Assembly: GCA_004565275.1 (NCBI GenBank)
Contig: SDOX01000016.1
Location: forward strand, 363,989 to 427,988
Reading direction: 5' to 3'
Source of the DNA: Nannochloropsis salina CCMP1776
Taxonomy: Eukaryota > Sar > Eustigmatophyceae > Eustigmatales > Monodopsidaceae
Length of the DNA: 64,000 nt
Part shown: one piece after another, positions 59,402-64,000 of the stretch
Numbering within the stretch: the first letter of the stretch is position 1
Layout: each line of letters starts with the position of its first letter
The notes under the pieces: generated by a model
What the model was told of the DNA's origin: nothing
The model's input: the letters and a program-made list of their open reading frames with translations, nothing else
Databases searched by the model: none
Program-made: the position numbers and the translations under genes

Positions 59402-59867
59402 GATGACTTTCGGAAATTTCGATGTGGGTGAAGCCAGCTCCGAGCAGTCCTTGCACGACAAAGCCGCCAGTGCTTGGGATATGGCCACAACGACCTTTCC
59501 CAGACCTTCCTGTGGATGAAAAGACGAATAAAATGGAAGCGTTCGCGGTGCATGGCTCGTGAGGGACTGATCGAGATGCTAAGCTGGGTGCGCGTACGCA
59601 CCCTGAAGCGCGACGTTCCCGTGACACCGAGTGGGCCCGATATGAGATGACGAAACGAAATTCCCAAAATGAACGCGAAAGACCTCACGCGCAACGCCGG
59701 TCTATTTTTCTTTATATCGTTTCCTGGCAAGCACATTATTTTTTGAGAAGAAGACGGGTCGCAACGTATTGCGATTCCACCCTTTCTCACTGTCATTGTC
59801 GTCCAAAGCCTTCTCCTCCTTGAATACACGAAGCCTGTCGCTCCATCAATCTCCTGCCTATCCCAAT

Positions 59868-62830
59868 CTAATTGCGAAGCAGCCCCTCGATCGCCGCACA
59901 TGCCATCGGCGCCAAAGTTTGAGACTGCGACTTCACTGCCAGCTTGGCACTTGCCACCCCGGCTTGCAGCGTTATTTCCACCAAGAAGTGCACCGGCGGC
60001 GTCGTCACTGTTACAGCCGAAAGGTATAAGCTCTCTTGGGTTGTCCCTGGCACAGGGCGACGGGCTACAAAGGCTACGTGGCGAGAGCCAAGCCTAGAAA
60101 CAACTGCGTCGGGCGAGCTCAAGGCAGGGGGAAGGCTCCCTGCCAATGTTGTCACCTCATTCGCGTCGTCTATGGCTTTCCAAGCTGGAATGAAGCCTGC
60201 CCGATCCGTCTGTCCGGACGCCGCAAAGAGCACACTCAGGTCGTAAGGGATAGCAAAGTAGAAGACGTGGCCCGAGGCCATGTTTTTAACGGCAGTCTGC
60301 AGTTGCAGCGACGGTGGAGCTCCTGAAGCCACCATGGACGGCGCAAAGGTGAGGGGTAGAACGTAATTCGTCGCGCCACCTTGGGGAACAGGGGCTGGGA
60401 AGGCAATCTGAGGGGAGGCAGGCGTGATCCCGAAGGTGTTGACGTTGAACTTGATCGCCAGCACCTGGAAGGGGGTGGGGCCCGTGTTTTGGAAGGTCAT
60501 GTCGCAAAAAATGCCCCCACCCTCCTGCCGCAAGGCCGCTCGGATGCCGATACCCCCGCCTTGCTCCGGTGTACACACGAGGGGCCTGTCCACTTGCGTG
60601 TTGGCCTGGCTGCTCCCGGCTGTTCCGCCGCCGTTGCTGCCCCCCCCGCCTAAAATGTCATCGAGGCCTCCGTCTTTCCCTCCCGTCGTCGCAGGAGGCG
60701 CCTCGTCAACCCCCCCGAGGTCCAGCAAGTCCACCTCCCCTCCCGTGCCTCCCCCGTTCCCGCTCCCAGCCGCCTGCTTGGAAGGGCCCTTGGCCGCGCC
60801 GATGACACCGATCTCCCCCTCCAGGTACTCCAAGTCGTCGTCGTATTCCTCCCCCACCCCCCCGGTCACGTGTCCCACCGGCACCGCCATTCGAACCACG
60901 AAGGCTTCGGGCGGCTTATGGTAGATGGAGGACAAGGTAGCAAGCTGATGAATGAGTTGGTCCAGCAGCGCCGGTTCGAGGGCGAAGGTGTCGTCCGCGA
61001 TGGTCGGCTTCTCCCCCAGCACCACCGCACGCGCCACCTGGGGGCTGTGGGAAAGCAGGCGCCAGTAGATGAACCCCCGATCCCGCAAGTCTGGATTGTC
61101 GGTGCCCTCTGTGGCCATGTTCAGGACCCGCTGGACCAGCGCCTGTGTCTCCGCGGGCTGCTTCAAAAAGATCTTCACGGTGGCCGTCAGAAGCTGCAGC
61201 TGCACCTGCGGCGTCTCCTCCAGGAACGAGTCGAGGAAGAAGGAATCCAAGAGCTCGTCCGCGTTCTCAATCCGGTCCGCGTACTCGCCAATAATCCAGA
61301 TCATGCTCGCCTTGGCCTCCGGCTCGTCCAGCGTCTCCAAATTCTCGCACAGGGCCGCGATCACCTGCTCATACCGGTTCGGGTACCGACGGAAGATGTC
61401 CTTGATGACGATGATCGCCTCCTGCACCACGTAGTTCACTTTCGTCTGGATTAGCTCCAGCAGCACGTTGATGCACCTCTCGGCCGCCCGTTCCAGCTTG
61501 ATCGCGGTGCGTCCGATGGCCCGGACCGCGCGACGGACAAAGTCCACGTCCACCTCCTGCGCGTACTCCTTCAGCTCCAAGAGCACTTGCTCCGCGTTGC
61601 GGTCCGAGGCCAGGCGGATGATGATTTCGAGCTTCTCCATTTTCACGTAGATGGGGTCGTTGTACTTGCAGAAGAAGACCTGTAATGGGGCGAAACGGGG
61701 CACGAGACTGAGCACTGGTCGGCGTCCCCTTCCCCTCACGCTTTGCTACATCGACACCACGCCCCCTGGCACCATGCCCGCCCCCCATTTCTGCCCCTCA
61801 CCTTGATCTCGTGCTCTAAGATGGCGGGCCGCTTCTGCACGATCAGGTTGATGTTCCTCAGCGCTACGTACTGGATCTCCGGTTCCGAGTTCAAGAGCGT
61901 TACCAGGGGAGGCGCGAGTTTGCGGGTGAGCGTGCGGACCACGTCGGGATTGCAGAGCTCCATGTACCCGAGCACGACTTTGATGGCACTCATGACCACG
62001 GCCGAGTTCGCGTGCTGGAGCCTTGGGGTGACCCGCTCCACGATCCCCTCTGCCTCCACCTCGTCCGCGGGCTCGTACCGGGAGAGGGCGTCAAGAATGT
62101 AGACCTGGCCCCACTCCGTGCACTCATTCAGCGCCGCCAGGAGCTTCTGCAGGACGGAGCCCGTGATCAAGATCACGTCTTGCCCGGACGTCTCCTGGAT
62201 CTCGGAGAGCGCGGCCACGGCGTTCGCCACGACCGTGGGGTTGGAGTCGCAAATCAGATCCCTGAGCACGTCTAAAAACCCTCGATCCTCCACCATGTCG
62301 GGGCTGATGTCGTAGAGCTTGGCCACGCACACGGCCGCCGTCTTCCGCACATAGGGGTCGTCGTCCCGCAGGGCCCGGGCTAGGGGCTCGCACAGGTACT
62401 CGACGATCCGGTCCACGCGGATGCAGCCCATGGTCCGCACAGCCAGGGCGCGAATGAGCGGATTGGCGTCGTTCGCGTCCTTGCAAAAGGTGTTGACGGC
62501 GAGGAGGGCCAGGTCCGGGTTGCTTTTGGCGTAGTTGATGATGTACAAATACACGAGTTTTTTAAGCTCCACATTGGCCGTTTGAATGCAGTTCACCACG
62601 TCCGTGAAGAGCATGGACACGTCCTTGCCAACGGTCATGTTGGCAATGACCTTCTTGACCGCGTCACGTTTCTTATCTTTGTTTTGAGATTGAAGCTCTT
62701 CGCGGAGCTCATGGGTTTCGCCCTTCTTGCTGGTATTGTGGAAGAAGCGAGAATCCGAACCACCGCCGATTTGCCCTACCGCCGCCCGGGCATTGCGAGT
62801 GATCTGATTAATCGTACTGCTGATGCTCAT
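59868..62830 (-). CDS. AP-1/AP-2 complex subunit beta (beta-adaptin)
   Basis: Exons 62830-61802 and 61679-59868 join in phase 0 (AAG|GTGAGG, ATTACAG|GTC), giving 946 residues. The start is the ATG at 62830 ([20 protein letters not shown]). Trunk signatures include [76 protein letters not shown] and [20 protein letters not shown]. The hinge is Gly-rich with [11 protein letters not shown], a degenerate clathrin box lacking the final acid. The ear has [10 protein letters not shown] and a platform region ending near [10 protein letters not shown]. The protein serves clathrin vesicle formation with gamma- or alpha-adaptin. Stramenopiles often use one beta chain for both AP-1 and AP-2, so I leave the complex open. 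Confidence 0.94.
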
Positions 62831-64000
62831 GCTTGCAGCGCCGTGTTTTGCGGCGCAGCGGCCACCCCCTGTACAGGGTCGATGGTAACCAGGTCCAAGG
62901 ACCGGGCAAGAAAAGCACATCAAACGCGGAAAGGGTAAGACATGGAAGAAGCCAAACAAAGAGGAGACGTTGCATTCTGGTGTTCAAAACAGAATATCAG
63001 CCCCGTAATGTCGAAAGATTAGACACGGGAATGTCAAAATGATCGCACACAAGAGGACAATGTCATCATGAACACAAGGTGCAGTTGGCTGAACTCCCCT
63101 GGCCGGGGCTAACCCCCCGAAAAAGGTCACGTACTGAGACCATGTGCGCATGTGGCAGAAAAATCAACAGGTGCACGCGGGATTCCTCCCGAATTGAGGC
63201 GGTGACTTTGTTCACAGCAAGGTAAGAGCGGAGACGACGATGGTTGTGAGAAAGAAGTCCTGTTTTAGCGAGCAGTAGGCCATTGCGGGGCAGACGCCGC
63301 TGGCAAAACGCAACGCCGCACTCAATACGTCCACGGTGACAACATCACGCTGCTCGCATCGGCAACGGAGCAGGAATCGTACGCGGCAGGGCATAATAGG
63401 GGCGGACTCCAGGGTATCGCGCGCATGGGCGCTCGACATACGTCGCCTCTGCTCGTCTTGGTTGCCCTACCAGTCCACTCCCTAGCCCCCCCATCCCGGT
63501 TTACACACTTATAAAAGATCCTGGAAAGCAACTTTCGGTTTGTGAAATCTGGATTAACTCCGGCATGCTTACAAATTACGTATGTGGGAAACGTCGCGTT
63601 TCTTTTAGCTAGGATTCCAATAAACGTATTACATTATTGCCATACCCCACATTGAGAGGTTCCTCAGGCGGTGCTGTTTATAGGAGTATTTTTTCTTTTT
63701 TTCCCCCTGTCGAACACGCCGTGACGTGTAGTAGATTGACAATGATTCGAAATTGAGCAGTTGTGCAACGGGGAGGGGAAAGTGGAGGATAGGGTGCCGG
63801 TCAACGAGTCCATAGCGAGACATTGGCGACGAGCGAGGGGAAAGTCGCCCTCTACAAACGGATGGACGGGGCCAGGAAGGCGCGAGCAGTCTGCGAGTGA
63901 CGGGCATAGCAAAGAAAGAACTGAGCCCAGCCGAGCATCCAAGACCGCAGCGCTTGCTGTCCATGGGTGGAAGAGAAGTAGCCTCACCACTTCCCTCCCT
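62831..64000. other. upstream region of beta-adaptin and window edge
   Basis: Nearly 1.2 kb with the beta-adaptin promoter and unassigned sequence. A CCCC/GGGG hairpin (CCCCTGGCCGGGG) lies near 63097. Short minus-strand frames at 63212-63990 overlap each other and have no domain features. No gene supported. Confidence 0.45.

Overview
The window looks like nuclear DNA of a photosynthetic stramenopile, most likely a eustigmatophyte of the Nannochloropsis/Microchloropsis type. This rests on compact GC-rich genes on both strands, short GT-AG introns of about 60-530 bases, typical eukaryotic trafficking, splicing-type and transcription genes, and one gene (48494-50024) whose product starts with a signal peptide followed by a transit-like region, as expected for a plastid surrounded by four membranes. 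The species is inferred from style and cannot be proved here. Exon coordinates were worked out by hand from splice sites and reading phase. Several genes start at internal ATGs or at short upstream exons rather than at the first open codon.

Layout. 1-11.3 kb: a type II membrane protein joining a glycosyltransferase-like region to a beta-propeller (minus), a WDR89-like protein (minus), a prolyl-4-hydroxylase-like dioxygenase (plus), a ChaC gamma-glutamylcyclotransferase fused to RCC1 repeats (plus), and an unrecognised 480-residue coiled-coil protein (minus). 11.9-23 kb: a six-exon GDP-L-fucose synthase, a membrane-anchored methyltransferase, a TFIIIC110/GTF3C2-like protein with Tudor-like and C2H2 modules, and the first member of an uncharacterised membrane/secreted family. 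23-39 kb: AP-1 gamma-adaptin, glucose-6-phosphate dehydrogenase, a Ded1/DDX3 helicase whose RGG/YGG tail is built from micro-exons, a GC-rich hairpin locus with its own TATA box, an axonemal dynein light chain 1, and a complex III core-1 protein without the peptidase zinc motif. 39.8-50 kb: a very large polyglutamine/HAT-repeat protein, RAD23 with a glycine-rich tail, and a plastid S1-domain protein. 50-64 kb: a type I membrane protein, the second member of the uncharacterised family (985 residues, with two sandwich-like modules), a divergent pair of coiled-coil genes, a small membrane-anchored protein, and an AP-1/AP-2 beta-adaptin.

The genes form ordinary eukaryotic housekeeping neighbourhoods and not a single operon-like system. 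Themes that recur are endomembrane traffic and glycosylation (gamma- and beta-adaptin, GDP-fucose synthesis, the glycosyltransferase-like protein) and redox/thiol metabolism (G6PDH, ChaC). The least described material is the paired two-module family (19976-22573 and 52535-55492), the ChaC-RCC1 fusion, the glycosyltransferase-propeller fusion, and the possible non-coding transcript near 34 kb. I saw no rRNA, tRNA, CRISPR array, retroelement or DNA transposon.
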